Shown here: piece by piece, positions 34,201-44,819 of the stretch
How positions within the stretch are numbered: position 1 is the first letter of the stretch
How the letters are laid out: each line of letters starts with the position of its first letter
Assembly: GCA_964017065.1 (NCBI GenBank)
Contig: OZ024790.1
Coordinates: 6,871,422 to 6,935,421, forward strand
DNA from: Haliclona indistincta
Taxonomy: Eukaryota > Porifera > Demospongiae > Haplosclerida > Chalinidae
Direction of reading: 5' to 3'
Length of the DNA: 64,000 nt
The notes under the pieces: generated by a model
Told to the model about the DNA's origin: nothing
What the model saw: the letters and a program-made list of their open reading frames with translations, nothing else
Databases searched by the model: none
Made by a program: the position numbers and the translations under genes

Positions 34201-37200
34201 TGTAGAAAGCTTCTACGAGCTGTTGCTTACCTCAAGGAGCCACTAACTGCCAAGTTCCATCTAATACGAAATTGTATGTATGCGTATCGTCGGCCATCAC
34301 AAGTCTATTTTTAGAAACATGGTCATCATGTGTGGAGGTAAATTTTTAATCAAGTGTGTGTGGGAGTGTCCCACTCCTGCCTTCTTACTGCACTCACTCT
34401 CATTATGCGCTCCTGCCGGCTGTTGTGGTGAAGCTGTCTGTCCCAATGCCTGTAAAGAAAATTGTGACCAAAATCATAGCCATGAATGCAGTAGCACCTG
34501 CACAATGCAACCGTCAAAGGGCAGATCTCTAACCAGAGCATCTATTTCAGTACAATCATCAGCCATACACACATGATCCTGCATTTTTGTATAACTGCCC
34601 ATGACCCACGCCCACAAAAAAGCAGCAGGGTTTGCCTTGCGTATGGCTGATAATTGGATGCTCTGGTTGGAGATCTGTCAGTTTTGTGCCTGTGATGCCA
34701 TGTTTATGGCTTTAATTTCATCACAATTTTGTATTACGGACTCTCCACCAGTACATTATAGCCGGCAGGAGCGCATAATGAGAGTGAGCGCGGTAAGAAG
34801 GCAGGAGCGCGACACTCCCACGCACTTGATTAAAAATTGCAACTCCACACATGATGGCCGTGTTTCTAAAGATAGACCTGTGATAACCGACGGTACGCGT
34901 ACGTACAGTTTCGTATTGGATAGAACTGGCCTTCTAGAAGGTAAGAAGCAGCTTTCCACTAACCTAGGACAATCATGCTTGTCTGCTAGCTTGAGTAGAT
35001 ACTGTTAAAGCAAGAAACGAGTCGAATCCGTGATGGCGGGCAGTTGTGCTGTTTCTCTACAGCTGGTATACGAGCACGTGGAGATCGTCTGCGCGTCATT
35101 GTGGGTGTAGAAAGCTTCTACGAGCTGTTGCTTACCTCAAGGAGCCTCTAACAGCCAAGTTCCATCTAATACGAAACTGTACGTACGCGTACCGTCATCA
35201 CAAGTCTATCTTTAGAAACACGGCCATCATGTGTGGAGTTGCAATTTTTAATCAAGTGCGTGGGAGTGTCGCGCTCCTGCCTTCTTACCGCGCTCACTCT
35301 CATTATGCGCTCCTGTAGCCGGTCGTAACATGTTTTTTTCATTAAATTCAGCGCAAACATTCCTTCACACCTTTTACCATGAAACAATCTATAATTATTC
35401 ATAGTAGTTATTGCGTCAACATTCTTCCTCTTTCATAAACCCATCATCATGGTCACTCTATTGTTGTATATTAGCTGTGATCTACATACTCTTTAACCAC
35501 TCAGTGTTGTTGTACCAATGCTACTATCACCTTAGTTTGACACTGGCAAGTTTGTAGTCATTATTATCATTGCTGCTCGGTAATGATATGTGGATAGTAT
35601 GTCTAGTTAATTCCAGTGGCTTTGTGAGACACGCTACTGCAAACAGCTCCTGCACATTGTTGTAGAACCACATTATCAGTATGTGTTGTAGTGACGAGTG
35701 CATATTTGTCAGTTCACATAACAATGCGAGTGAAATCTAAGCAATGAACTAATCATCTTTGTGAGTTTGGCTGGACCCTTTCATGCATCTTGGCCCCTCC
35801 TCTTGTCGTTTATGGGAGATGGTCATAGTGACAATCAAGTGAGCTATTGTCAACAGTCAGTGGCGTAGGAATAAATGGTGTACCGGTGCTGGAGCATCAC
35901 CTTGAATTTACCCAGTTATTGTATCATAGCAGGCCTTTAGATCAAAGGCATCGCTCACAGTTTGTAGAGCATATTTCCCTGGAGATCATGTGACTCCAGG
36001 GCAATATGCAAAAAAGCCATGTGATTTCCTGTCTAATATGAGAAAGCCTCATATTTACCCTGCATGGGCGCGTAGGCGCCGGAGGGTTAAGCGTTTGGCT
36101 ATGTCCGTATGTTTATATGTGTGTGTACAAAAAACAGGGCCGTTTGCTGTTTGTCGATTGGGACTTGCCTTACAATACTTCTCTACGGCTGTGTTGACTC
36201 CTCTAAAGTGGTCTACAAAGTCGGCAGACTCTTCTGCGGCGTGCTATGGCCGTAGTATCTAATAATACAGCGCTAATAATTATGAGCATTATACGGTAAC
36301 TCACTAGAGGTGTGTCGCCCAACCTTCATGAGCGTTGAAACTATGTCAAAGAGACAAAGAATGGCTTCATGGAAGGCTGTAGAGGCTATGGAAGCAGAGG
36401 AATTTTGCGGTGAGTATTGCTTCTCGTATGTCAGTACTATAGTTACACTGAACTTTTGCTCAGAGAAACAAAACGGATGGCTCGTAAAAGGAAAAACACT
36501 TCTGCTGTTGCTGTTGATCGACAGTTGGAAACGCCTGAAAAGAGACGCAAAAGATTACAAGAAAAGCGTGTAGCAGAGTCTACCAGGAGGAAAGGCGAGA
36601 CACAGCAAAAACGGTTGATTAGATTAAAAGAAATGTCAGCACGCCAAACAGATCGCCTTGCTTCTGAGACACCAGAGCAGCAGCAGATTCGGTTGCAAAG
36701 TATATCAGCAAGCAATGCAGATTGCCTTGCCTCTGAGACACCAGAGCAGCGGCAGATTCGGTTGCAAAGTATGTCAGCAAGCAATGCAGATCGCCTTGCC
36801 TCTGAGACACCAGAGCAGTGGCAGATTTGGTTGCAAAGTATGTCAGCAAGCAATGCAGATCGCCTTTCCTCTGAGACACCAGAGCAGCGGCAGATTCGGT
36901 TGCAAAGTATGTCAGCAAGTAATGCAGATCGCCTTGCTTCTGAGACACCAGAGCAGCGGCAGATTCGGTTGCAAAGTATGAACTACATAACAATTAAAAA
37001 ATACAGAACATCACAGCGCACAGGGTATGTGTTCTAAGAACTCTAGTTTCCAGGAAGTCATGTACTCTACATAGTAAAGTCACACGACCCACATGGGAAG
37101 CCCTCCATGAAGTTAAAAAGGAGGAGGTAAAAGGTGAAAGCCAACCCTACCAGAAAGCTTAATGCTTGTGCAATCACACGCTTCTTTTATGTTACTTGAG

Positions 37201-39988
37201 TCTTCTAATACTAATGGGTACTGTGATTAACAGAATGAATAATTATTGTGTTAATCACAGTATCCATTAGTATTAGAAGACTTGAGTAACATAAAATGTG
37301 CTAACTACATCATTCGTGTTGCTATGATACAAGTTGCCAAGAACATGCCACGTCGTGATTTATCGTGAAATATTCACCCAGTCTTTGTGAATATCATTAA
37401 TTAAACAAGCTTTTTTACAGGCGTATGTCACAAAGCAATAATTATTACTTTTTGCATGTGATCGTCCACGCAGCCACCTCAGCAAGACCAAGACTGCAAA
37501 TTTGTACTGTACTGCGCTAGTGAAACACCAGAATTTGCATTGTTATGAATAATTAATTAGTGAAATTTTTTGGTCATGCTTTGCATGCCCACTTCTTTTC
37601 AGTAGTGCATCACTTTGGAAAATATCTTCCTACGCCACTGGTGCCAGTGACGTAACTATGGTAGGGCATTTGCTCCTTGCTTTTCAAGAGACAATAAAAG
37701 CCTTTATAATATTCACTTCCTAAGTCTACAGTAAACTTCGCATCAGCGAGAAAGGCATACTAGCTAGCTGCAAGCAACGATCTTGAGCGTACCGCCTCAA
37801 AAATGTTCAAATATGATGTCATCTCATGAATATAAATTTGATTTTGCATTTAACCAGACATTGCACATGTATACACGATACACGAGTACTTACACGAATT
37901 TTTCTTTAAAAGTAGATACAAGTACATACACAATGTCTTTTCAATACATACATGAAATTCATATTATACTTTTCATGTATCAGGAAAAAGTGAGAAAACA
38001 GGCCTTTATAACAGTCCAGCAGTCTTATTTCACGATAACCAAAATGTAGATATAAAATTTAATGCCTTTAGTCGCATCAAAAAAACTGTAGAGGCACCGG
38101 TAGATGTGTTTCCATCCATATTGATCTTGTTTCTTTACCATTATGAAAAAAAACACTTTTTGAGCAGTGTTTATGAAATTTTATACACGATTTCTGCAAA
38201 ATCTACACGAAAAATTGTAAATCATAATACAAGTAAATACAAGAAATAATTCAAGTAAATACAAGTATGTACACGTTTGATATTTGAAATACAAGTAAAT
38301 ACAAGTAGATGAAAATTTGAATACACGTGCAATGTCTGCATTTAACGCTTTGCACGCTCATTTCCTTCTTGCCCCTATTTCTGTATAATTTTTTTTATCC
38401 CAAGGCTATGTTTTAGTATATCATTGTCTACTGATAAAGACGCAAGTCATGTTTAGTTTTTTTTTGTAGTTTGCCTCAATCAAAATGGTATTGTTTGTGG
38501 TGGAGAGATCGCTACTGTGGAATGCACTACTATCACTTCAATTGGTGTACTTCAATGGAAGATCAACAATGGTCCTGTAGCATACACTATTGACAGCACA
38601 GTTCCAGTCAATGACAATACAACTATAAATGATAATGTATTTGTTTACAGTGAGAATAGTGTTGTTGCTAGTGCTAATGTCTACACATCAACTGCCTCAC
38701 TGAATACTTCAGGCGTTACATCAGTACAGTGTTTTGATGGAGGAAATCAACTAAGTCTCCCAATTCAACTTGAAGGCAAGCACACTTACATGTATAATAA
38801 AAGTAGCAGTTCATAAAATTAATTTGCTTTTTTGTACATACAGTTCGTGAAGTTGTTGAGTATACATCTGTCATTTTTAGTGGGAACTATGTTAATGTGA
38901 CTTGGAGTCCACCTCCTAGTGCTGGGGTTTGCTGTGCACAATATCATGTGACAACACCCGATGGAACTATTCCTAGCACAACTATGACAAGCTACACACT
39001 GAATATCACTACACCAGAGCAACGACAGAATGCTTTCATATCAGTCCGTTGTTTGGATCAGCATGGTACAATGGGACCTGAGGCTTTATACAGGCTTGGT
39101 ATCCTTGTTGACACTAGTAAGTCTGTAACATGTGTTTGAATTGTGTTAATGTTACTCTTGCAGTTATGTTACCTGTTACTCAATCAACAAGTAAGGATTT
39201 TTATCATGATTTTGAATTAAATGTTTGTGTATCTTGGTAGTGGTTCAACCAGTCAATGTTTCAAGAACTGAGACTGTTGGTCAATTTTGTTCTGGCGTTA
39301 GATTGTACAGAGTTAATTTTACAATTGTGGTGAGTGTTGTGCTTATGGTTTGTTTTGTACCATATTTGCACATCAGTAATTACATACTAATTACTAATAT
39401 GCATGCATGAGAATGTTTTATCTGATTTGCTCAGGAGCTGAGTTCCAGAAATATATCTCGAATAACAAGTTGCAATGTTGTTAACATTGTACCTAGTAGT
39501 GTGAGACCGCTGAATTGCAGTATTGAAGATAGAGCTGCCTACTTCACAAATGACCAACTAATATCTTTCAGTGTTACTATCAACTTTACTGATGAATATG
39601 GATTGAGAGATGACAACATACATCCGAGTCAATCTGGTATGTCACTGTGTATGTATGGTTTTTGAATTTTTAAATCCTCATTTCAGATTCAAGTGTTCAT
39701 TCAACTGCCTGTGAGTTACATAATGGTCAAACTCATTCACTAATGTTCTTCTCAACGGCAGGTGAAATAACAATGAGGAATATCCTTTTTGGTGTCTTTT
39801 GTGCTTTGTTCATTATTCTACTTGGATCTTTTATCATTGTTCTTGTTATACTGTTATGCATAATTCATCAGCTCAAGAAAAAATTGAAAGAGCTGACCCA
39901 AAAATGTGAGATCTATGCATTTAAATTTATGCTTGACTTGTTATCTACGTCTAGAAAACTGGAAATAAACAGGAGGATGACATTGTGA
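28272..39988 (+). CDS. Ig/FN3-like membrane protein split by a 10-kb transposon-filled intron
   Basis: Exons 28272-28338, 38470-38775, 38844-39116, 39164-39190, 39241-39329, 39435-39636, 39687-39710 and 39762-39988 sum to 405 codons including the stop, with matching phases. The first exon is a signal peptide (MASFSLCLILTIFFSCSF). The second encodes an Ig-like domain (VECTTITSIGVLQWKI to VQCFDGG), the third an FN3-like domain (VNVTWSPPPSAG) with extra Cys. Exons 5-6 form an unrecognised extracellular module with several Cys and N-glycosylation sites. Exon 8 is a transmembrane helix (LFGVFCALFIILLGSFIIVL) followed by a basic tail without clear ITIM. The intron after exon 2 starts with GC instead of GT. 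Linking 28272 to 38470 rests on phase, strand and lack of another start; everything between looks like mobile DNA. If wrong, the 38.5 kb gene lacks a signal peptide. Confidence 0.6.
28458..29231. mobile_element. hAT-like non-autonomous element, 8-bp target duplication
   Basis: Ends are CAGGGGCGTAC and its inverted counterpart GTA-like ACGCCCCTG, flanked by TTTGTATG on the left (28450-28457) and right (29232-29239). An 8-bp duplication and CAGGGGCG ends fit the hAT superfamily. It is itself interrupted by the element at 28470-28904. Confidence 0.75.
28470..28904. mobile_element. Mutator-like element nested in the hAT element, 9-bp target duplication
   Basis: Inverted ends start TAGTCTGGCCGCTGCCCC and extend for about 45 bp; both sides are flanked by GGGCGTACC (28461-28469 and 28905-28913). 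A 9-bp duplication with long inverted repeats is typical of Mutator-like elements. No coding capacity was seen. Confidence 0.75.
29912..30422. repeat. Inverted repeat containing fragment of a mobile-element ORF
   Basis: Left arm (about 29912-30045) and right arm (about 30290-30420) are inverted copies sharing GATAATATG/CATATTATC ends and AAAGTCCATTTTGAGGGAAT. The right arm is part of the open stretch 30224-30422 (FDDLHLAAFNSNSLKMDF, CTSANVRKYIQRTYYQQQL), a block that in related mobile-element proteins precedes the Cys-rich end now at 31080-31237. Confidence 0.5.
30423..30998. mobile_element. CAGGAGC-ended element, 7-bp target duplication
   Basis: Ends CAGGAGCCCATAAGAGGAAG and its inverse, flanked by CAGCTAT at 30416-30422 and 30999-31005. 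The arms carry a second matching block (TAGCCAAACGTAAACTCCGC). It splits the mobile-element ORF between YYQQQL and the downstream SYGF region. The ends and 7-bp duplication relate it to the pair at 33862-34415 and 34766-35315. Confidence 0.7.
31010..31237 (+). pseudogene. Cys-rich C-terminal fragment of a mobile-element protein
   Basis: Reads YPQPEDLPCTCRKCAHKN and then KYCKCKGGESWKNPITE before a stop at 31237. Inverted copies lie at about 29660-29860, 48760-48930 and 48975-49140, the last reading PCTCGKCAHKNGYIAAGY and IKCCKYC. The pattern CTCxKCxxK ... CCxYCKC ... CKNP is a known ending of eukaryotic mobile-element proteins of uncertain class. Here only the C-terminal piece is kept, with several Cys replaced. 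Confidence 0.45.
31380..31890. repeat. Foldback element with arms of about 240 bp
   Basis: The left arm (TGCAGTTTGCAAGTTGGTTG and onward to about 31620) is reverse-complemented at about 31650-31870. CCATGG-containing blocks (CACCATGG, CTCCATGGAG) occur at both outer ends. The reading frames on both strands across it are repeat artefacts. Confidence 0.6.
31908..31925. repeat. 18-bp perfect palindrome CCTGGTCACGTGACCAGG
   Basis: It contains a CACGTG E-box core. It is followed by about 350 bp of unassigned sequence before the next foldback element. Confidence 0.5.
32280..32465. mobile_element. Foldback MITE with ACCATGGCTT ends
   Basis: Arms of about 80 bp (GTGTATGCCGAATATACCAC and inverse) close around a short GCTTCGCTCGG centre. 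The outer ends read AACCATGGCTTG and CAAGCCATGGTTTATATA. A relative with the same ends, other arms and a similar centre (GCTTCGCCGCCTC) lies at 48366-48512. Confidence 0.65.
32938..33715. repeat. Inverted pair of CAATCCATGGATTG clusters
   Basis: A block of about 110 bp at 32945-33060 rich in the palindrome CAATCCATGGATTG and near-variants is repeated in inverted orientation at about 33590-33705. Both share CAAAGTATGGATCCGTGCTTTG. Between them lies about 530 bp of unassigned sequence. Confidence 0.6.
33862..34415. mobile_element. CAGGAGC-ended element, copy 1
   Basis: Ends CAGGAGCGCATAATGAGAG and its inverse, with inverted repeats of roughly 160 bp. The flanks CCGACTG (33855-33861) and CCGGCTG (34416-34422) form a 7-bp target duplication with one mismatch. 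No functional ORF. Confidence 0.7.
34766..35315. mobile_element. CAGGAGC-ended element, copy 2
   Basis: Same ends as copy 1 and a perfect 7-bp duplication TAGCCGG at 34759-34765 and 35316-35322. Confidence 0.75.
35386..35857. other. No recognised feature
   Basis: AT-rich sequence in the long intron of the split receptor gene; no ORF, repeat or motif that I can support. Confidence 0.4.
35858..37640 (+). mobile_element. Element with CAGTGGCGTAGGAA inverted ends
   Basis: 14-bp perfect inverted ends at 35858-35871 and 37627-37640. It carries a repeat-rich ORF at 36417-37037, and an inner inverted repeat at about 37196-37293 (TTATGTTACTTGAGTCTTC and inverse). No convincing target duplication was seen. 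Smaller relatives share the end, for example 5976-6193. Confidence 0.55.
36417..37037 (+). CDS. Repeat protein resembling the N-terminus of Helitron/PIF1 proteins
   Basis: 206 codons. After a basic stretch (RMARKRKNTSAVAVD, ETPEKRRKRLQEKR) come five near-identical 23-residue (69-bp) repeats of the type SASNADRLASETPEQRQIRL, ending abruptly. Similar Lys/Arg/Gln-rich SETPEQR repeats occur at the start of Helitron-type helicase proteins in animals; here no Rep or helicase follows, so it is a captured or truncated fragment. Real expression is unproven. The open frames on the opposite strand are repeat shadows. Confidence 0.45.
   Translation: MLLVCQYYSYTELLLRETKRMARKRKNTSAVAVDRQLETPEKRRKRLQEKRVAESTRRKGETQQKRLIRLKEMSARQTDRLASETPEQQQIRLQSISASNADCLASETPEQRQIRLQSMSASNADRLASETPEQWQIWLQSMSASNADRLSSETPEQRQIRLQSMSASNADRLASETPEQRQIRLQSMNYITIKKYRTSQRTGYVF
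37641..38469. other. Intron sequence with irregular TACAAGTA/ACACGA motifs
   Basis: Between the last transposon and the Ig exon of the split receptor. Short words such as AATACAAGTAAATACAAG and TACACGA recur irregularly at 37870-38330. No coding region recognised. Confidence 0.4.
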
Positions 39989-40207
39989 AATCAAACACAT
40001 AAGTCTGATGGCATACAAAAATTCCTGACTACATAAATTCAAACTACCGTAAATCGGGAAATTTTTGTTGTTAAAATATTTCCGTGGGTAGGATCAACCA
40101 TGAAAATGAATAAATTTCACAAAACCATTTGCGTGTCATGCACATTGTAGTGTTAGGTCCTGGTTTGGAGCAGCTATAATTATTAGTTTTGACAATAATA
40201 CATGCGT

Positions 40208-42328
40208 TCAGTTAATATTAACTTGTTGATAAGCCTCATTGTGTTTGAGTGGTATTATCCCTCCATAAGCTACGTTGTGTTGAGTAGTGATGGTGTGTTG
40301 TGTTATTGGTGTGTCATAGATCACTGGAGCTAGCTCAGTGACTCCTTTATCACTGTGATCAGCACTAGTACCAGTAGTACTAGTAGTTGCTGTAGCATGT
40401 GATGATGGTCTCCTCCTCATAACACACCACACAATGATACTAGTGATAATAGCTGTACTGATGACTGATACTATCAATACACTAACAAGAACAGCAGATA
40501 CTGTAGTTACTGTAGTGAAAGAGAAACACACACACTGATGATGACACACACCAAGTATTCTGATATTGTGTCAACAGGTCATTGTTGTTTTTGTAACTCA
40601 CCAATAATAGCAGATCCTGCAGTGCCTGACATTGGCTGTACATCCGATGGCACTTGAGAGCTGCTCACAACTATAATACATTGACAATGATGTTCAGTTA
40701 TGCATAATACAGAGTTACATGCATGTATAACTAGCTAACCAGTTGTAAAGCAAAGTGAATCGGCAATAGTTGAGAGATGTGTTAAAGTAGTTGTATGAAG
40801 TAACAGTGACACTGAAAATGATAAATGATGACATTATACAGTTAGTTTTACTTTTCTAACCATTCACTGTAGAGAGTACACTGATAGGTCCTGGTCCCAG
40901 ACCATTGACAGCAAACACTGTAATATAGTAGGTTACTCCTGGTACACCAAACACTGTGTAACTATTGTGAGATGGGCTCAGTTTAGCCTGCACTTCAATA
41001 CTGTTATCACTGGTATTATAAGACACTACATAGTGAAGGACTGGGAAACCAGCTATCAGTGGAGGAGGCTAGAATAAAGAAAATAGTAATCAGAATGTAT
41101 TCCCACTACTCTTACCTGCCATGTCACATTAATATTTGTTGTTTGTAACTGAGCTATAAAGTTTACAATACCAGGAACTGAGCTCGAGACAGCATAACAT
41201 CATGTAAAACTGAATAAATCTTCATACCATCATATGTGACTGTGAGTTGATCACTCCATGGTCCATGTTGTCCTGTACTGTCAGTAACAGCCACAGCAAA
41301 TGAGTAGTTGTGTCCACGAGTGATCAGGTCATTAGTCAGTATCAGTGACTCAGTGTTGCTAATACTGTAGCACGAGCTAGAGCTACTGTAGTTAGTGATA
41401 TTGATAGTGTAGTTGAAGACACAGTCTGTGGGTCCATTAGGAGGAGCTAGCCATGTTAGTGATACTGGTGGCTTGCTGATAACACTTAGATTAGATGGAG
41501 GACTAGCTGCACCTTTAATTTAGTAGACATACAATGCAAAATTATTTGAACATGCATGCTTGATCACATTGTGGTGAATCTATAATGTACTGTACATGGT
41601 GCAGTAGCTAGAGGATCGTTTAGTTTGTTTGTCATCCCAATATCCCCTCGGACCTATCATGTATTCAACCAGTACAATGAAACACTCATGAGCAACAATC
41701 ATATGTCAGTAACCATTGTCATAATTTTGTTAAACTTGAGCTAAGCTTGTGCTGGAATCAGCTGGAATGTAAATAGAAAAGCTTCAACAAGAATTAGTGC
41801 CTGAACAACTTTATAAAAGCTCAACTCTAGTGTGCTATACATCAGATGATATAATTATTATTACCTGCTATTGTGATGGTCTCTGAGTGTACGATAGATA
41901 TCTGTGATCGACATGTGATAATTCTGTTATGATCAGATATTTGAACACTATTAATAGTAGCATTTGACATCACTGTTAATCCCACAACATGAGATACAAC
42001 AGTATATAGTAGACACTGGTATGTGATGGATCATCGTATACTACATGTATGAGATCTCCTCTATACTGCCATTGCAATGGTGGTGGTACCACTCCTGGTA
42101 TATTGGTTACTCTAACAATAGTGCAGTTGATAGTGACATCTTGTCCAGCACAGGCTGATTGTCCACTAGCTGGTTGAACAGGATGGAGTATGACTGTGTC
42201 TTCAACTTGTTGACCTGTCACCAAACCTGTACCAGCTATGGTGGAGAGAAGACAGCAAGTTAGTAGCCTATAGCAACTGAGGGCTCACCTATAGCTAGTA
42301 GACAGAGTAGCTCAATGGGTTGTAGCAT
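40208..42328 (-). pseudogene. Ig/FN3 receptor copy F, frameshifted paralogue of C
   Basis: Same exon order as C: signal peptide 42328-42289 (MLQPIELLCLLAI), Ig exon, FN3-1 (41512-41228), FN3-2, two stalk exons and the membrane/tail exon. A 2-nt insertion in the Ig exon (TATATAG instead of TATAG, about 42001-42007) shifts the frame and gives a stop within the domain. The tail ends AYQQVNIN instead of AYQQIQL. The 5' flank is nearly identical to that of C, so this is a segmental duplicate. Apart from the frameshift and the altered C-terminus it looks functional, so an allele or assembly error should be excluded. Confidence 0.75.
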
Positions 42329-42505
42329 CTGATCAGTTCCAGTTCAGTGCATACACTCGATAAAATCAGCTTTCAGCTAAAACTACCACGCCTACCACCA
42401 ACCAGTAACTCGTGAATAAAATTATCATTTTATGACCTTCACTTACTGGCTAACAATATCCCAAAAATACAAATTTCAATAATAATTATTATAGAGCACA
42501 ATAAT

Positions 42506-44388
42506 TTATAGTTGTATTTGTTCATAAGCCTCATTGTGTTTGAGTGGTATTGTCCCTCCATAAGCTACGTTGTGTTGAGTAGTGATGGTGTGTTGTGTTA
42601 TTGGTGTGTCATAGATCACTGGAGCTAGCTCAATGACTCCTCCTCCTCCTGCTGATGGTGGTGATGGTGTAGTGACTGGTGGTTTATCATGATGAGGTCT
42701 CATAACACACCACACAATGATACTAGTGATAATAGCTGTACTGATGACTGATACTAATACACTAACAAGAACAGAGCTGGATATTACTGTGACAATGAGA
42801 GGAATAAAATAATTTTGGAACACACACATCAAGTATGTTGTGTTGCTTAAGTAGTAACTCACCTGTTACAATAGATCCACAATCACGATCTATATTATGA
42901 TCAAGCAAAATAATGAGCATTAAAGGTTAGTCAATACAATAATGAACTTGTCTTAATTGTTGCTGAGTAAGTTTATAGAATGTCAAGCAATCTGATATTG
43001 AATGCATTTTGCATTGCAATTATAAAACCAGTTATTACTAATAGTAATCTTATGTAGCAGAGCTGAGTATCTTACAGAATGATGACTCACAGGCTATGCA
43101 CTACATCAGTGCTATGTGGTGTTGACTAACCTGTGATACTAGGTGTAGTGGTAACACAAACAATAGAAGAACTTGTATCAACATTAGTTGAAGTTTGTAT
43201 TACAGTTATTGTTGCAGTGCTTATAGGAGACAGCATCACTACATAGATGGAAATGATGATGGTGAACTGTAGTAGAAATTACATGCAGTATTACCAGTAG
43301 TTATAGAGTCATTATATATAGGTCCTGGTCCCAGAGCATTGACAGCAAGCACTGTAATATAGTAGGCTACTCCTGGTACACCAGACACTGTGTAACTATT
43401 GACGGTAGGGTTCAGTTTAGCCTGTAATTCAATGTTATCACTGGTATAAGACACTACATAGTGAAGGACTGGGAAGCCAGCTATCAGTGAAGGAGGCTGG
43501 AATAAAGAAAAGATCCAGTAATCAGAAATTTAGCATAATTATTTTATTGTCAATACACATACCTGCCATGTCACATTAATATTTGTTATTTGTAACTGAG
43601 CTATGAAGTTTACAATACCAGGAACTGAGACAACATAACATCATATAAAACTGAATAATAAATTTCATACCATCATATGTGACTGTGAATTGATCACTCC
43701 ATGGTCCATGTTGTCCTGTACTGTCGGTAACAGCCACAGCAAATGAGTAGTTGTGTCCACGAGTGATCAGGTCATCAGTCAGTATCAGTGACTCAGTGTT
43801 GCTAGTACTGTAGCACGAGCTAGAGCTACTGTAGTTAGTGATATTGATAGTGTAGTTGAAGACACAGTCTGTGGGTCCATTAGGAGGAGCTAGCCATGTT
43901 AGTGATACTGGTGGCTTGCTGGTGATACTAAGATTATATGGAGAACTTACTGCACCTAAAATACACAGTCATTGTAATACAAGCACATTCATGAATTATC
44001 ATACATCATCAATGATGTCAGGTACTTCTGCATTGAAATTGCACTGACCTGCTACACTAATCTCCCTAGACTCAACCACTGTGCCTGTTTGACATCTTAT
44101 CTCACTGTTGTGATGAGACAATGGAACACTAAGGATAGTGACAGTTGACATCACTATGCTGTTCTCAAAAGAATTAAATACAGCAGTAAAGATGGTGGGA
44201 TCATAGGTTCCTGATGTAGTCCCATCACTGCGAGTAGCCATAGTTTTATTGTAGATCAAAATTAGTATTGGCAGCAAATTATTTGGATTCACTGTTCTTA
44301 TAACAGTGCAGTTAAGAGTGACGTCTTGTCCAGGACAGACCGATCCATTAGCTGCTGGGTTGATAGGCTCGTGTACAATGATGTCATC
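42506..44388 (-). pseudogene. Ig/FN3 receptor copy G, paralogue of E lacking its 5' end
   Basis: Ig exon to 44049 (VTLNCTVIRTVNPNNL, SEIRCQTGT), FN3-1 43955-43671, FN3-2 43624-43563 and 43496-43295, stalk exons and the membrane/tail exon 42506 onward are intact and E-like, with the three tail tyrosines (last motif EAYEQIQL). Upstream of DDIIVHEPINPAANG the homology to E ends at about 44388 with GATGTAGGGATG, an end shared with the inverted repeat at 7741-8248. No signal-peptide exon was found. One in-frame codon is missing in FN3-2 (VVSYTSD against VVSYNTSD). Confidence 0.75.
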
Positions 44389-44810
44389 CCTACATCGATC
44401 GGCAATGATAATACCATAGATAATACAAGCTATACTTGGTAATTATTTTCACACTAATTGACACCTTTTGTGAAAATTAATTAGATTTATCTACAATAAT
44501 TTACCGCCTGCCTGCTGTTATGGGAAATACCATTCAGCCTTTTATACAAAATTTGGTGTCGTCATCCACCATAATTATGAATGATAATAAGATCTACCAC
44601 TTTAACCAGTTTCAATACTGCAGTGGAACTTCTGACACTCCCAATAGCAGTCACCTCCAAATTATTTGCTGATGTACATAACAATACAGATTGAACACCC
44701 ATGTAACATAACTGACAAAAAGCACCTGCCCAACTTGTCAGTTATAGAGTGGTTCTACTATAAACTGTAACATACTGTCGTGAATGTTTAGTTTCTGGTC
44801 ACCATCATGC
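44389..44810. other. Unassigned DNA between receptor G and the gypsy remnant
   Basis: No coding region recognised. It starts with the GATGTAGGGATG-type end that replaces the first part of receptor G. Confidence 0.4.
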
Positions 44811-44819
44811 ACTAGAACT

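Larger units (their letters stand above)
33796..35385. repeat. Inverted duplication carrying a CAGGAGC-ended element in each arm
   Basis: Outer flanks (AGGTGTGAAGGAATGTTTGC and inverse), the element copies at 33862-34415 and 34766-35315, and inner flanks (34416-34545 and 34655-34765) are all mirror images around about 34600. Because both arms have the element at the same place, the duplication came after the insertion. Confidence 0.65.

Noticed and set aside
34280..34576. Cys-rich plus-strand frame suggesting a small secreted protein
   Set aside because: It lies across an element border and one arm of an inverted duplication, and the mirrored copy does not keep the Cys pattern.
36443..36993. 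Long minus-strand and second plus-strand frames across the 69-bp repeats
   Set aside because: Shadow frames kept open by the repeat unit.
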